Assembly: GCF_000975115.1 (NCBI RefSeq)
Contig: NZ_BBRE01000001.1
Span: 1,207,322-1,271,321 of the forward strand
Direction: 5' to 3'
Source of the DNA: Demequina oxidasica
Lineage (GTDB): Bacteria > Actinomycetota > Actinomycetes > Actinomycetales > Demequinaceae
Length of the DNA: 64,000 nucleotides
Under the pieces are notes generated by a model. It was given only the letters and a program-made list of their open reading frames with translations. It had not been told where the DNA came from and did not search any database. Shown piece by piece: positions 52,446 to 60,552 of the stretch (position 1 is its first letter; each line of letters opens with the position of its first letter). The translations under genes and the position numbers were made by a program.

Positions 52446-53545
52446 CGGTGAGCGCCGCCATGCCACGTGTCCGTAACAACACGCTGACCGCGTTGGACGG
52501 CGTGCGGGTGGGTCATGCCACGCACGTGGACGCGCTAACCGGCTGCACGGCCGTGGTGTTCGACCGCCCACTGTCTGCCGCCGTGAAGGCATACGGCGGC
52601 GGCGCCGGGGGGTTCAACCTCGAGGGACTGCGCGGCGGCCACACCGACTACGGCATCGGCGGGATCTTTGTATCCGGCGGCTCGAGCACCGGCCTGCTGA
52701 CGGGCGCGGGCCTCATGGAGGCCATGCGCGCCGATGGCGTCGGAGCAAAGTCCGGACCGGACGGAAGCATCACGAACCCCTCCGTATCCGGCGCGGCGAT
52801 CTACGACCTTGGCATGGAGGTCGCGTCGTTCAGCGCTGACTATGGCTGGGAGGCCTACGCCAACGCGACGGCCGATGCGGTGGCAAGCGGCAACGTGGGC
52901 GCCGGCACCGGCGCTTCAGTGGGCAAATACCGCTGGCTGGACTTGGGGGCATCGAACCCCGCCATGAAAGGCGGCGTGGGCAACGCGCGCGTGGATATCG
53001 CAGGCGCGAACCCCGGCGGCGGCATCACCGTCTGCGCGATGTCGGTGGTGAACGCCGTGGGCAACGTGGTGCTCCCCAACGGTCAGATCTTGGCAGGCAA
53101 CCGTGACGAGAACGGTGGCTTCTCCAGCTACGAGGAGCTTGCGGAGTTCCTCACGCGCGCGGATGCTGGCAGCAGCGAGCACAACACCACCATCACCGTG
53201 GTGGGCATCAACGTCGACCTAGGATCGCTCGAGCACTACGAGAAGGTCGCGCACTTTGCGACCCATGGCCAGGTGCGGGCCATTAACCCCGTACACACGG
53301 CAGGGGATGGCGACACGGTCTTCGTGTTCTCCACCGCGCGGGTGACGGATCCGCTGAACTCCACCGCGCAGTACTTCAAAGAGTCCGCGACTGACATTCA
53401 CCTGCAGGTGGACCTGATTGGGCACGCCGCCGCGAAAGCAGTGCAGGAGAGCATTTACGACGCGTGCCGTAGCGCGCGCACGGTATTGGTCGAGGGCGCC
53501 TATGGCGGGATCGTGCCAAGCGCGGCCGACTACCCGGTCAGGTAG
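52442..53545 (+). CDS. P1/DmpA-NylC family N-terminal-nucleophile hydrolase
   Basis: A 367-residue self-processing amidohydrolase or aminopeptidase (S58/P1 fold). It has LTALDGVRVGHATHVDALTG, AAVKAYGGGAGGFNLEG, GGIFVSGGSSTGLL, a GNVGAGTGASVGKYRW loop and VGNARVDIAGANPGGG. The expected autocleavage is between Asn248 and Thr249 in EHNTTITVVG, giving a Thr nucleophile as in the nylon-oligomer hydrolase NylC rather than the Ser of DmpA. GTG 52442 overlaps the methyltransferase stop. Natural substrates of most members are unknown. Confidence 0.9.
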   Translation: MTVSAAMPRVRNNTLTALDGVRVGHATHVDALTGCTAVVFDRPLSAAVKAYGGGAGGFNLEGLRGGHTDYGIGGIFVSGGSSTGLLTGAGLMEAMRADGVGAKSGPDGSITNPSVSGAAIYDLGMEVASFSADYGWEAYANATADAVASGNVGAGTGASVGKYRWLDLGASNPAMKGGVGNARVDIAGANPGGGITVCAMSVVNAVGNVVLPNGQILAGNRDENGGFSSYEELAEFLTRADAGSSEHNTTITVVGINVDLGSLEHYEKVAHFATHGQVRAINPVHTAGDGDTVFVFSTARVTDPLNSTAQYFKESATDIHLQVDLIGHAAAKAVQESIYDACRSARTVLVEGAYGGIVPSAADYPVR

Positions 53546-53554
53546 TCAGCCAAC

Positions 53555-54106
53555 TTACTGTCGTTGTTTCCACTCGCGCGCCAGTAGTCCGTACATCGCG
53601 TCATCGGTGATCCGGTCGCCCACCCAGTAGGACTCCCGCTTGGTTCCCTCGTGGATAAAGCCCAGGCGGTCTAGCACCCGCACGGACGGTAGGTTTCCTG
53701 GATCGGTGGTGGCCTCGATGCGGTGCACGCCCAGCACATTGACGACGTATTCACACACGGCCCCGGTGGCCTCGGTGCTGAAGTAGTGGCCCCGCGCCCA
53801 GGGGTGCAGGGTGTAGCCGATCTCTGCGGTGTGGCTGTCCTCGGATAGCCGGATGCCGACGTCACCCACGATGCGCCCATCCTTGGTGCGCTCGACCGCG
53901 AGCAGGAACCACTCGCCAGGGGTCACATCGCCGCGATCCACCATGGCGTCAATCAGGTCCTGTGCGCTCTCGACCGGATAGGGCACCACCCAGGCCTGGT
54001 AGCGCGCGGTCGCGGGGTCGCTACGACGCTCGGCTAGATCCTCGGCGTCTCCTGGCACCATCGCGCGAAGGGTGAGCCTGCCGGTCGTGAGAGGTGAGAA
54101 TGCCAT
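53555..54106 (-). CDS. GNAT acetyltransferase (RimJ/RimL type)
   Basis: A 183-residue acetyltransferase_3 protein: FSPLTTGRLTLRAMVPGDAE, GDVGIRLSEDSHTAEIGYTL, HPWARGHYFSTEATGAVCEY for acetyl-CoA binding and RIEATTDPGNLPSVRVLDRL. Likely acetylates an amine on a small molecule or protein N-terminus. ATG 54106 is chosen since CATACT (54113-54118) lies exactly 6 nt before it and the family begins here. It converges on the P1 hydrolase gene. Confidence 0.9.
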   Translation of the reverse strand: MAFSPLTTGRLTLRAMVPGDAEDLAERRSDPATARYQAWVVPYPVESAQDLIDAMVDRGDVTPGEWFLLAVERTKDGRIVGDVGIRLSEDSHTAEIGYTLHPWARGHYFSTEATGAVCEYVVNVLGVHRIEATTDPGNLPSVRVLDRLGFIHEGTKRESYWVGDRITDDAMYGLLAREWKQRQ

Positions 54107-54166
54107 ATCCCCAGTATGCCGCGACACGGTACGACGCGCCTGGCACGCGCCGGTCGGGCGGCGTGG

Positions 54167-55849
54167 TCAGCGCTCGCGGTCGACGCGGCCGACGTCCCAC
54201 ACGGGCTCTGAGCTCTCGGTGACATTGCCGTCTTCGCCAAAAACCAAGAACCGCTCAAAGTTGGCCGCGAACCAGCGGTCGTGCGTCACGGCGATGACCG
54301 CACCCTCAAAGGACATGAGAGCACTCTCGAGTGACTCGGCGGACTCTAGATCCAGGTTGTCGGTGGGCTCGTCCAACAGCAGCATGGTCGCCCCGGCGAG
54401 CTCTAGCAACAGCACCTGGAAACGTGCCTGCTGGCCTCCGGACAGGCTCTCGAACTTCTGCTCCGACGACGCCCCGAGACCGTAACGGTCCAACACGCTC
54501 TCGGCTGCCGAACGGTCCAACCCCTTGCGGTGAGCGTCCCCGCGGTGCAGCAGGTCGAGCAGAGTCTTACCCTGCCACTCGGGATGCGAATGGGTCTGCG
54601 CGAACCAGCCGGAGCGCACGCGTGGTCCGAGCGCCACGTGTCCAGTGTGGTTGACAGGCTTCGGAGCCACGTCACCCACCGGCTGGTGCTCCACGTCCGG
54701 GTCGGATCCACCCGCTGCGAGCAGCCGCAGAAAGTGCGACTTGCCAGAGCCGTTGGCGCCCAGCAGTGCCACGCGGTCGCCGTACCAGATCTCCGTGCTG
54801 AACGGCTTCATCAATCCGGTCAGCTCTAGTTCCTCGATCACGACGGCGCGCTTAGCAGTGCGTCCGCCACGCAGCTTCATGTTGACCGACTGCGGCAGCG
54901 GAATGGGCTCTGGCTTGCCGGCCTCTTCGAACTTGCGCAGCTTGGTCTTTGCTGCGGCGTAGCGGTTGGCCATGTCGGGGCTGCTGGCCGCTCGCGCCTG
55001 CATCGTCCTCACCAAGTCCTTGATGCGTGCGTGCTCCTCGTCCCAGCGGCGCAGGTCCTCTTCCATGCGCGCGATGCGAGCCTCGCGGCCCTCGCGGTAC
55101 GTCGACCAGCCGGAGGGGTGGATCCACAGCGTGTTGCCGTGGCTATTGCGTTCGAGGGTCGCGACCTTGGTGGCGGCGCGGTTCAGCAGCTCGCGGTCGT
55201 GGCTCACCAGCAGGATCGCCTTGCGCGACGCCACCAGCTGCTCCTCGAGCCACAGCTTTCCCGGCACGTCCAGGTAGTTGTCCGGCTCGTCCAGGATCAG
55301 CACGTCGTGGTCGTCGCGCAGCAGCGCCTCAAGCACTAGGCGCTTTTGCTCGCCGCCAGACAGCGTTGACACCTCGCGGTCTCGGGCCTTGTCGAAGGAG
55401 ATCCCCATCGCGGAGACGGTGCACACGTCCCACAGCGTCTCGAGTTCGTAGCCGCCGGCATCACCCCAGGCAATCACAGCATCTGCGTACGCCATCTGAT
55501 CCTTCTCAGTGCCCGTCTCGTACATGCGGGCTTCCGACGCCGTGGCTCGCTCGGCGAGCGCGCGCAACTTGGGTGGGGCGACAGACAGCAGCAGGTCCGC
55601 GACGGTTGAGTTGTCGCGCACGGAGCCGATGAACTGCGTCATCACCCCCAGGTTTCCGGTCACGGCGACGGTGCCTTCGTGCGGCGCGAGGTCGGAGCGG
55701 GCGATGCGCGTCAGGGTGGTCTTGCCGGTTCCGTTGGGGCCCACGAGCGCGACCACGTCGCCCTCGCCCACCTTGAAGGTGACGTCGCGCAGCAGCATGC
55801 GTCCGTCGTCGAGGGAAAAAGAAACGTCGCTTATCTGAAGATGGCCCAC
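54167..55849 (-). CDS. ABC-F family ATPase
   Basis: A 560-residue soluble double-ABC protein acting on ribosomes (translation factor or antibiotic protection). First domain: GPNGTGKTT, LSGGEQKRLVLEALL, VLILDEPDNYLD. A charged helical linker follows (ARIARMEEDLRRWDEEHARI). Second domain: GANGSGKSHFLRLL, LSGGQQARFQVLLLEL, LLLDEPTDNLDLES. No membrane helix. GTG 55849 is chosen because GHLQISDVSFSL begins the domain and TACCCT (55856-55861) lies exactly 6 nt upstream. Divergent from topoisomerase IB with starts 32 bp apart. Confidence 0.92.
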   Translation of the reverse strand: MGHLQISDVSFSLDDGRMLLRDVTFKVGEGDVVALVGPNGTGKTTLTRIARSDLAPHEGTVAVTGNLGVMTQFIGSVRDNSTVADLLLSVAPPKLRALAERATASEARMYETGTEKDQMAYADAVIAWGDAGGYELETLWDVCTVSAMGISFDKARDREVSTLSGGEQKRLVLEALLRDDHDVLILDEPDNYLDVPGKLWLEEQLVASRKAILLVSHDRELLNRAATKVATLERNSHGNTLWIHPSGWSTYREGREARIARMEEDLRRWDEEHARIKDLVRTMQARAASSPDMANRYAAAKTKLRKFEEAGKPEPIPLPQSVNMKLRGGRTAKRAVVIEELELTGLMKPFSTEIWYGDRVALLGANGSGKSHFLRLLAAGGSDPDVEHQPVGDVAPKPVNHTGHVALGPRVRSGWFAQTHSHPEWQGKTLLDLLHRGDAHRKGLDRSAAESVLDRYGLGASSEQKFESLSGGQQARFQVLLLELAGATMLLLDEPTDNLDLESAESLESALMSFEGAVIAVTHDRWFAANFERFLVFGEDGNVTESSEPVWDVGRVDRER

Positions 55850-55855
55850 CCCAAA

Positions 55856-55874
55856 AGGGTACGCGGGGTACAAA
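55856..55874. promoter_or_regulatory. compact divergent leaderless promoters
   Basis: Reverse-strand TACCCT (55856-55861) serves the ABC-F gene and forward TACAAA (55869-55874) the topoisomerase gene, each ending 6 nt before its start codon. The -35 zone of each lies inside the other gene's coding start. Confidence 0.55.
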
Positions 55875-55880
55875 TGAGTT

Positions 55881-56972
55881 ATGGCACGCTTACGGCGCTC
55901 GCGCCCCTCGTCTCCTGGTCTGGCGCGTCGTCGTGCAGGCCGTGGTTGGGTTTTCCTCGATGAAACGGGTTCGCGGATTTCCGATGCGACGGTGATCGCT
56001 CGCTGCAGGGAGCTAGTGATTCCTCCCGCGTGGACAGATGTATGGATCTGCCCGTGGCCCAACGGTCACCTGCAGGCCATGGGGACCGATGACGCGGGAC
56101 GGCGTCAGTACCTTTATCACCCCGCATGGCGTGAGGCCCGCGATCGTGAGAAGCATCAGCGCGTTCTTGAGACGGCGCACGCCCTGCCGGCCGCCCGCGA
56201 CGCGGTGAGTCACGACCTCACACTCGCTGATATGTCGCGTCGGCATGTCTTGGCCGTGGCGTTCCGGCTCCTGGACATTGGGCTCTTCCGAGTAGGAGGT
56301 GAGACCTACGCGCTGGACAACGGCTCCTACGGCCTTGCGACCCTGCGACGGGATCACGTCACCGTGGGTGGCGACGGGATCACGTTCGACTACGTCGCGA
56401 AGTCCGGCAAGCAGCGCACCCTGGTACTCCGCGACGATGCGTGTGCCGAGGCAATCTCGACTCTCAAACGCCGCGGCGACGACGACCCCGAGCTCCTCGC
56501 GTGGCGTGAGTCCACGTCTCCCGCCACGTGGAGGGACATCACCAGCGGCGACATCAACGAGTACGTGCAGGAGGTGGTGGGCGGGCACATGTCAGCCAAG
56601 GACTTCCGGACCTGGCATGGGACTGTGCTGGCCGCGACAGCACTCGCGGAACTACCCGCCGCCGCGGACCTGAGCGCCACCAAGCGCACGCGTGAGGTCG
56701 CCTCCGTCATGCGTCGGGTCTCCGAGGTACTGGGCAACACGCCGGCGGTGGCGCGCGCCTCGTACGTCGACCCTCGCCTAGTCGACCTGTGGGAGGACGG
56801 CTACTCGATCGCTCCTGCGCTCGCGGACGATGACGTAGAGGACCTGCGCGAGGCGTACGACCATCAGCGAGACGCGTGCGAGCGCGCCACTCTCGCAATC
56901 TTGACGACGGCGCCTCTGCGCATCAACGCCGCCCTGAGGCGCGTGAAGGGACGCACCAAGCGGCGTCGGTAG
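55881..56972 (+). CDS. DNA topoisomerase IB
   Basis: A 363-residue type IB topoisomerase (poxvirus-like bacterial group), which relaxes supercoils through a 3'-phosphotyrosine. Visible: WVFLDETGSRISD, VIPPAWTDVWICPWPNGHLQ, the YLYHPAWREARDREKHQR region with catalytic basic residues, YVAKSGKQRTLVL, KDFRTWHGTVLAATAL, and the active tyrosine Tyr295 in ARASYVDPRL. The C-terminus is Arg/Lys-rich. Full length for the family; ATG 55881 overlaps no other frame. Confidence 0.93.
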   Translation: MARLRRSRPSSPGLARRRAGRGWVFLDETGSRISDATVIARCRELVIPPAWTDVWICPWPNGHLQAMGTDDAGRRQYLYHPAWREARDREKHQRVLETAHALPAARDAVSHDLTLADMSRRHVLAVAFRLLDIGLFRVGGETYALDNGSYGLATLRRDHVTVGGDGITFDYVAKSGKQRTLVLRDDACAEAISTLKRRGDDDPELLAWRESTSPATWRDITSGDINEYVQEVVGGHMSAKDFRTWHGTVLAATALAELPAAADLSATKRTREVASVMRRVSEVLGNTPAVARASYVDPRLVDLWEDGYSIAPALADDDVEDLREAYDHQRDACERATLAILTTAPLRINAALRRVKGRTKRRR

Positions 56973-56982
56973 GCAGCGTCTC

Positions 56983-58158
56983 CTACCCCATGACGTGAGC
57001 GATGCGGTTGATTGCCTCGGTCAGGATGGCCGGCGACGTCGCGAAGTTGATGCGCACGTGGCCCTCACCCCCCGTGCCGAACGTAGGCCCAGAGTTGAGC
57101 ATGACGCGGGCCTCGCGATGCAGGAACTCCGACGGGTCCTCCCCGCCTAGGTCGTAAGCGCTGAGGTCGACCCAAGAAAGGTAGGTCGCCTCCGGCCACG
57201 TGTAACCCGCCTTGGGAAGCTTCTCCGCGAGCAGCGCGCCAAGGAGGTGGCGGTTCGCGTCCAGTCCCGCGACCAGGTCGTCGAGCCACTGCCCGCCTTG
57301 CGTGTAGGCCGCGGTCTGGGCGAGCGCGCCCAGCTGGCTGGGACCGTGGCGCGGGACCGACGTGTAGCGAGCTAGGTCCGCGGTCGAGTCGGTGCCTGCG
57401 ATCAGCAGTGCAGCCGGCACCCCCGCGAGGTTCCAGGCCTTGGAGGCGGACATCAGCGAGAAGGCATCGGCCCGCTCGCCGGCAACGGACAAGTACGGCG
57501 TATAGGAAGCGTCGGTGTAGACCAACGGTGCGTGGATCTCGTCGGCGACCACCCGCACGCCGTAGCGAGCCGCGAGAGCTGCGACGGCCTCGAGCTCCGC
57601 GCGCGTGTGCAGTGTGCCCGTGGGGTTGTGCGGGTTGCACAGCAAGTAGGCGGCCGGACGCCCGCCGGTGGTGGCGCGCTGAAAGGCGGCCTCCAGCGAC
57701 TCGAGGTCGATCCGGAAGTCCGCGCCCAGCCGGGACTCCTCGATGCGGCGACCGGCACCCTTGACGAACGAGAAGAACGGCGGGTACGCGGGCGGGTTGA
57801 TGATTACAGCGTCGCCCGGGTCGGTCACCAGCGTGATGGCGTCCGTGTAGCCGGTGATGACGTCCGGCACAGCGACGATGTGTTCGACCGCCAGCGTGGG
57901 CCAGTCCCAGCGCTCGGCGGCGAAGCTCACGAGTGACTCCTCGTACGCGGTGCCGGTGCGGTAGCCCACGTCCCCGGTGGCGACGGCCCTAGCGAGGGCG
58001 TCGCGAACGGGGGGCGCGAACTCGACGTCCATTTCCGCCACGTAGAGCGGCAGCACGTCCGGCTCAAAGCGCCCCCACTTGGCGCTGGTGCGCGCCTTCA
58101 ACGCGTCCAGCGTGGGAACGGTGAGCGGATTGGGTCGGGGCGAGGCAGGCACAGTCAT
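56983..58158 (-). CDS. PatB/MalY-type PLP-dependent C-S lyase (aminotransferase fold)
   Basis: A 391-residue fold-type I enzyme expected to split cystathionine or cysteine conjugates. It shows LPLYVAEMDVEFAPPV, GYRTGTAYEES, NPPAYPPFF, CNPHNPTGTLH, VVADEIHAPLVY, the PLP lysine in SASKAWNLAG and HVRINFATS. ATG 58158 has both GGAGGT directly upstream and CACACT (58165-58170) 6 nt before it; an upstream extension is not supported. It converges with topoisomerase (10-nt gap). It may feed homocysteine to MetE. Confidence 0.92.
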   Translation of the reverse strand: MTVPASPRPNPLTVPTLDALKARTSAKWGRFEPDVLPLYVAEMDVEFAPPVRDALARAVATGDVGYRTGTAYEESLVSFAAERWDWPTLAVEHIVAVPDVITGYTDAITLVTDPGDAVIINPPAYPPFFSFVKGAGRRIEESRLGADFRIDLESLEAAFQRATTGGRPAAYLLCNPHNPTGTLHTRAELEAVAALAARYGVRVVADEIHAPLVYTDASYTPYLSVAGERADAFSLMSASKAWNLAGVPAALLIAGTDSTADLARYTSVPRHGPSQLGALAQTAAYTQGGQWLDDLVAGLDANRHLLGALLAEKLPKAGYTWPEATYLSWVDLSAYDLGGEDPSEFLHREARVMLNSGPTFGTGGEGHVRINFATSPAILTEAINRIAHVMG

Positions 58159-58255
58159 ACCTCCAGTGTGGCACTTGGCTGCGGCGCGCGGCCAACCCCA
58201 GTTCCAGCGCTCGCTATCGTGGAGGCAGCGTTTCACATCTACGACGGAGGCATTC

Positions 58256-58540
58256 ATGTACGGGCTAGTGGGAAGCATGTTGGTACTGCCGGAAAACAGG
58301 GGCGTGCTCCTCAGCGCGCTCGCGGACGCGTCGGCGGACCTTCCGGGGTGCCTGAGCTACGTCGTCGCGGCCGATGCCGAGGACCCGAGTCTGGTCTGGG
58401 TCACCGAAGTGTGGGAGACCAAGGAGGCGCACGCGGCGTCATTGGAGCTTGACCACGTCAAGGAAGCGATAGCCGCAGCCAAGCCGGTGATTCTGGGCTT
58501 TGGCACTCGGGTTGAGACGGCTCCAGTGTCGGTTCGCTAG
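58256..58540 (+). CDS. antibiotic biosynthesis monooxygenase (ABM)-fold protein
   Basis: A 94-residue ferredoxin-like fold protein: YGLVGSMLVLPENRGVLLSA, LPGCLSYVVAADAEDPSLVW, VTEVWETKEAHAASLE. Such proteins act as small cofactor-free monooxygenases, haem-degrading or quinol enzymes, or stress proteins; the activity here is open. ATG 58256 is chosen because GGAGG (58246-58250) lies 5 nt before it and the family starts MYGL. Length is normal. Confidence 0.85.
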   Translation: MYGLVGSMLVLPENRGVLLSALADASADLPGCLSYVVAADAEDPSLVWVTEVWETKEAHAASLELDHVKEAIAAAKPVILGFGTRVETAPVSVR

Positions 58541-58568
58541 AGCGTCGGGCCCGGCTCACTCCGCATCT

Positions 58569-58715
58569 TTAATTGCGGAGGCCGTGCTCTTCTGCCTCCG
58601 GTTCCACAGAGAACGCATATTCGCGCCAGGTCTCGTACGCCTCGGGAGTCTCGACGCGATGGCGGGGCAAGATGGCGGGGAAGCCGGAATCGGACGCGGG
58701 GTCGTGCGACTTCAT
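58569..58715 (-). CDS. small hypothetical protein, 48 residues
   Basis: A short frame starting at ATG 58715 with GAGAGG upstream (about 9 nt spacing). The product has ILPRHRVETPEAYETWREYA followed by FSVEPEAEEHGLRN, a soluble, acidic, natural-looking sequence. The stop codon lies inside a hairpin (CTCCGCA/TGCGGAG, 58559-58580) that may end transcription. No family is assigned. Confidence 0.5.
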   Translation of the reverse strand: MKSHDPASDSGFPAILPRHRVETPEAYETWREYAFSVEPEAEEHGLRN

Positions 58716-58880
58716 TGAGCGAGCCTCTCTGGCCAGTGACGCGGGTTGCGCGGCTGGGGGAAGTTGCGGGCTAGTCGCGGGTAGCGGTGCGCGCAGGTAT
58801 TCGGCGGATGTGCCGGGGTACTGATCAATTCTACAAGCGATGACACGGCGGCGGTGGGCACTAGGTCCCGTTGCCAGCGA
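58716..58880. other. intergenic, no gene recognised
   Basis: I see no supported coding frame, terminator or repeat in this gap between the small frame and the CxxC protein gene. Confidence 0.3.
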
Positions 58881-59264
58881 TCAAACAGCGGGGCCTATTC
58901 TCGCACGAAGCGCGGCCTCCAGCGCTGGAATGTCCCCATAGACGGCGTCCAGGTCCCGCGACGTCAAAGCCTCGACCCATGTGCCGTCAACCTTGGCAAG
59001 AACCAATGCGAGTTCACGCCCGGAGGCCGCAGCCGCGACGTCAGGAGGCATCTCGTTGCGGTGAAGCAGGCGGAACGGCACGCCCAAGCGTGCGACCATC
59101 GCCTTCCACTCCGGCTTGCGGCGAATGGGCGAGTGAGTGATGTCGCACAGCGCACAGTGCTTGGTTCCGATGAGGTGGCCCACCACGTAGGTGAGTTCTC
59201 CACGCACGCCGCCGTCGGCATCGTAGATGCCTACGTACTCGCTCGCGCGGGTGGTCTCGTTCAT
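58881..59264 (-). CDS. uncharacterised protein with a CxxC motif
   Basis: A 127-residue soluble protein with IYDADGGVRGELTYVVGHLI and a CALCDITH motif that could bind zinc or act in thiol chemistry. Then RRKPEWKAMVARLGVPFRLL and ALVLAKVDGTWVEALT. The layout recalls a small conserved actinobacterial family of unknown function. TAGGGT (59271-59276) lies exactly 6 nt before the ATG. Confidence 0.75.
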   Translation of the reverse strand: MNETTRASEYVGIYDADGGVRGELTYVVGHLIGTKHCALCDITHSPIRRKPEWKAMVARLGVPFRLLHRNEMPPDVAAAASGRELALVLAKVDGTWVEALTSRDLDAVYGDIPALEAALRARIGPAV

Positions 59265-59292
59265 GCGCTGACCCTACCTCGGTTGCGCCTGG

Positions 59293-59784
59293 CTACTTGC
59301 GTTCGTCGCGAGGCATCATCTGGCGGAGTAGCGCGTCGAGGCCCGCGCTGGCCTCCCGTTCGCGCTCGAGGCCACCCAACTGCAAGTAGCCCTGTAAGTT
59401 GCGATTGGTTAAGAAATCTTGGGTGGTGACGACCTGCGTGCCACCGGGGATCTCGGAGAACTCAAGCCGGATTTGTATCCCCGCATCGGGAAAGATCTCC
59501 GAGGTGCGCGACTGCACAATGAGTTCATGGCGCTCGACCTCGGTGTAGTGACCGTAGAAGCTGAACTCGTTGCCCTCAGGGTCCCGCTGCACCACACGCC
59601 AGGTGCCGCCCGCCTCAGGGTTGGTGTCCACCCAAGTGTTCTCATAGCCGGTGGGTGCCCACCATTCCTTGAGGTAGAGGGCCTCTGTGTGAGCCAGCCA
59701 CACTTTGTCCAGCGGGTAGGAGATGCGCTCGACCATGACGATCTGCGGAGGCTCCTCGGATACCTCGATGTTGAGGTGGATCAT
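59293..59784 (-). CDS. SRPBCC/AHSA1-type START-like protein
   Basis: A 163-residue ligand-binding fold: MVERISYPLDKVWLAHTEAL, YLKEWWAPTGYENTWVDTNP, GGTWRVVQRDPEGNEFSFYG, HYTEVERHELIVQS and FSEIPGGTQVVTTQDFLTN. This is the AHSA1-like branch that binds small hydrophobic ligands; it often pairs with ArsR regulators, none of which is seen here. ATG 59784 with GGGA upstream is preferred to the longer frame, whose extra N-terminus is not domain-like. Confidence 0.88.
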   Translation of the reverse strand: MIHLNIEVSEEPPQIVMVERISYPLDKVWLAHTEALYLKEWWAPTGYENTWVDTNPEAGGTWRVVQRDPEGNEFSFYGHYTEVERHELIVQSRTSEIFPDAGIQIRLEFSEIPGGTQVVTTQDFLTNRNLQGYLQLGGLEREREASAGLDALLRQMMPRDERK

Positions 59785-59864
59785 GTCGGTCCCTTGGCTT
59801 GTGTCGCACTTGACGCAACAGTCGGCGATCCACACGGCTGAGTCCGTGTACCTCCTAGAGTGCT

Positions 59865-59880
59865 GGCACGGCGCCGTGCC
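59865..59880 (+). promoter_or_regulatory. 16-bp perfect palindrome, candidate operator
   Basis: GGCACGGCGCCGTGCC lies upstream of the -10 TACCCT (59899-59904) of the acetyltransferase gene, covering its -35 position, in the divergent gap with the SRPBCC gene. Confidence 0.45.
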
Positions 59881-59910
59881 GGTCAAGCAACCGCGCCGTA
59901 CCCTGGGACT

Positions 59911-60552
59911 ATGAACTTGTTTAGACGCCCCAGAGTGGTCATACGCGACGCCTCGGCGGCCGATGCTCGGGGGATTGCCGAGGTGTTGGTCGACTCGTGG
60001 CTGGCCGCGTACGAGGACCTTATGCCGGCCGAGCTCCTTGCAGGGATCTCCGTGGGCGAGCGGCACAAGCAGCTCGCCGCCGCCCTCTCCGCTCCCACCC
60101 CACCAGGAGCCGTACGGCTAGTCGCCGAGTTTCAGGGCGTCATCGTTGGCTTCGCCAACGCGGGCGTGCCGAAAGACAACAAGCCAGCCGCCGATGCCGG
60201 GGCTCGCCGGGCCATCGCCGCGCCCGCCGCGGTTGTTTCCGACGGAGTAGGTCCCGACGGAGAGGTCGACGCCGAGGGGCCCGGCCCTCGGCGCATCGGC
60301 GAGTTGGCAGTGTTGTATGTGTCGTCGTTGCATTGGCGCGAGGGGATTGGGCGCAAACTCATGCGAGTCGCCATCAAGCGGCTACTGGCTAACGAGTGCG
60401 ACGAGGTTCGGGCCTGGGTCGTCGACGGCAACGAGCCCGCCTTCACGTTCTTCCAGCGCCAGGGGTGGACGCGCTCCGCGGTGCAGCGCAAGGAGATCAT
60501 GGACGGCCACCTGATCCACCAGACGCGGGTGGACTTCCGCCTGATCGACTAG
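59911..60552 (+). CDS. GNAT acetyltransferase
   Basis: A 213-residue acetyltransferase: VVIRDASAADARGIAEVLVD, SWLAAYEDLMPAELLAGISV at the N-terminus, and IGELAVLYVSSLHWREGIGR with the acetyl-CoA loop, then VVDGNEPAFTFFQRQGW. A 40-residue Ala/Pro/Gly insert (about 88-125) splits the domain and is unusual. TACCCT ends exactly 6 nt before ATG 59911. It overlaps the convergent ATP-grasp gene by 4 nt. Confidence 0.88.
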   Translation: MNLFRRPRVVIRDASAADARGIAEVLVDSWLAAYEDLMPAELLAGISVGERHKQLAAALSAPTPPGAVRLVAEFQGVIVGFANAGVPKDNKPAADAGARRAIAAPAAVVSDGVGPDGEVDAEGPGPRRIGELAVLYVSSLHWREGIGRKLMRVAIKRLLANECDEVRAWVVDGNEPAFTFFQRQGWTRSAVQRKEIMDGHLIHQTRVDFRLID

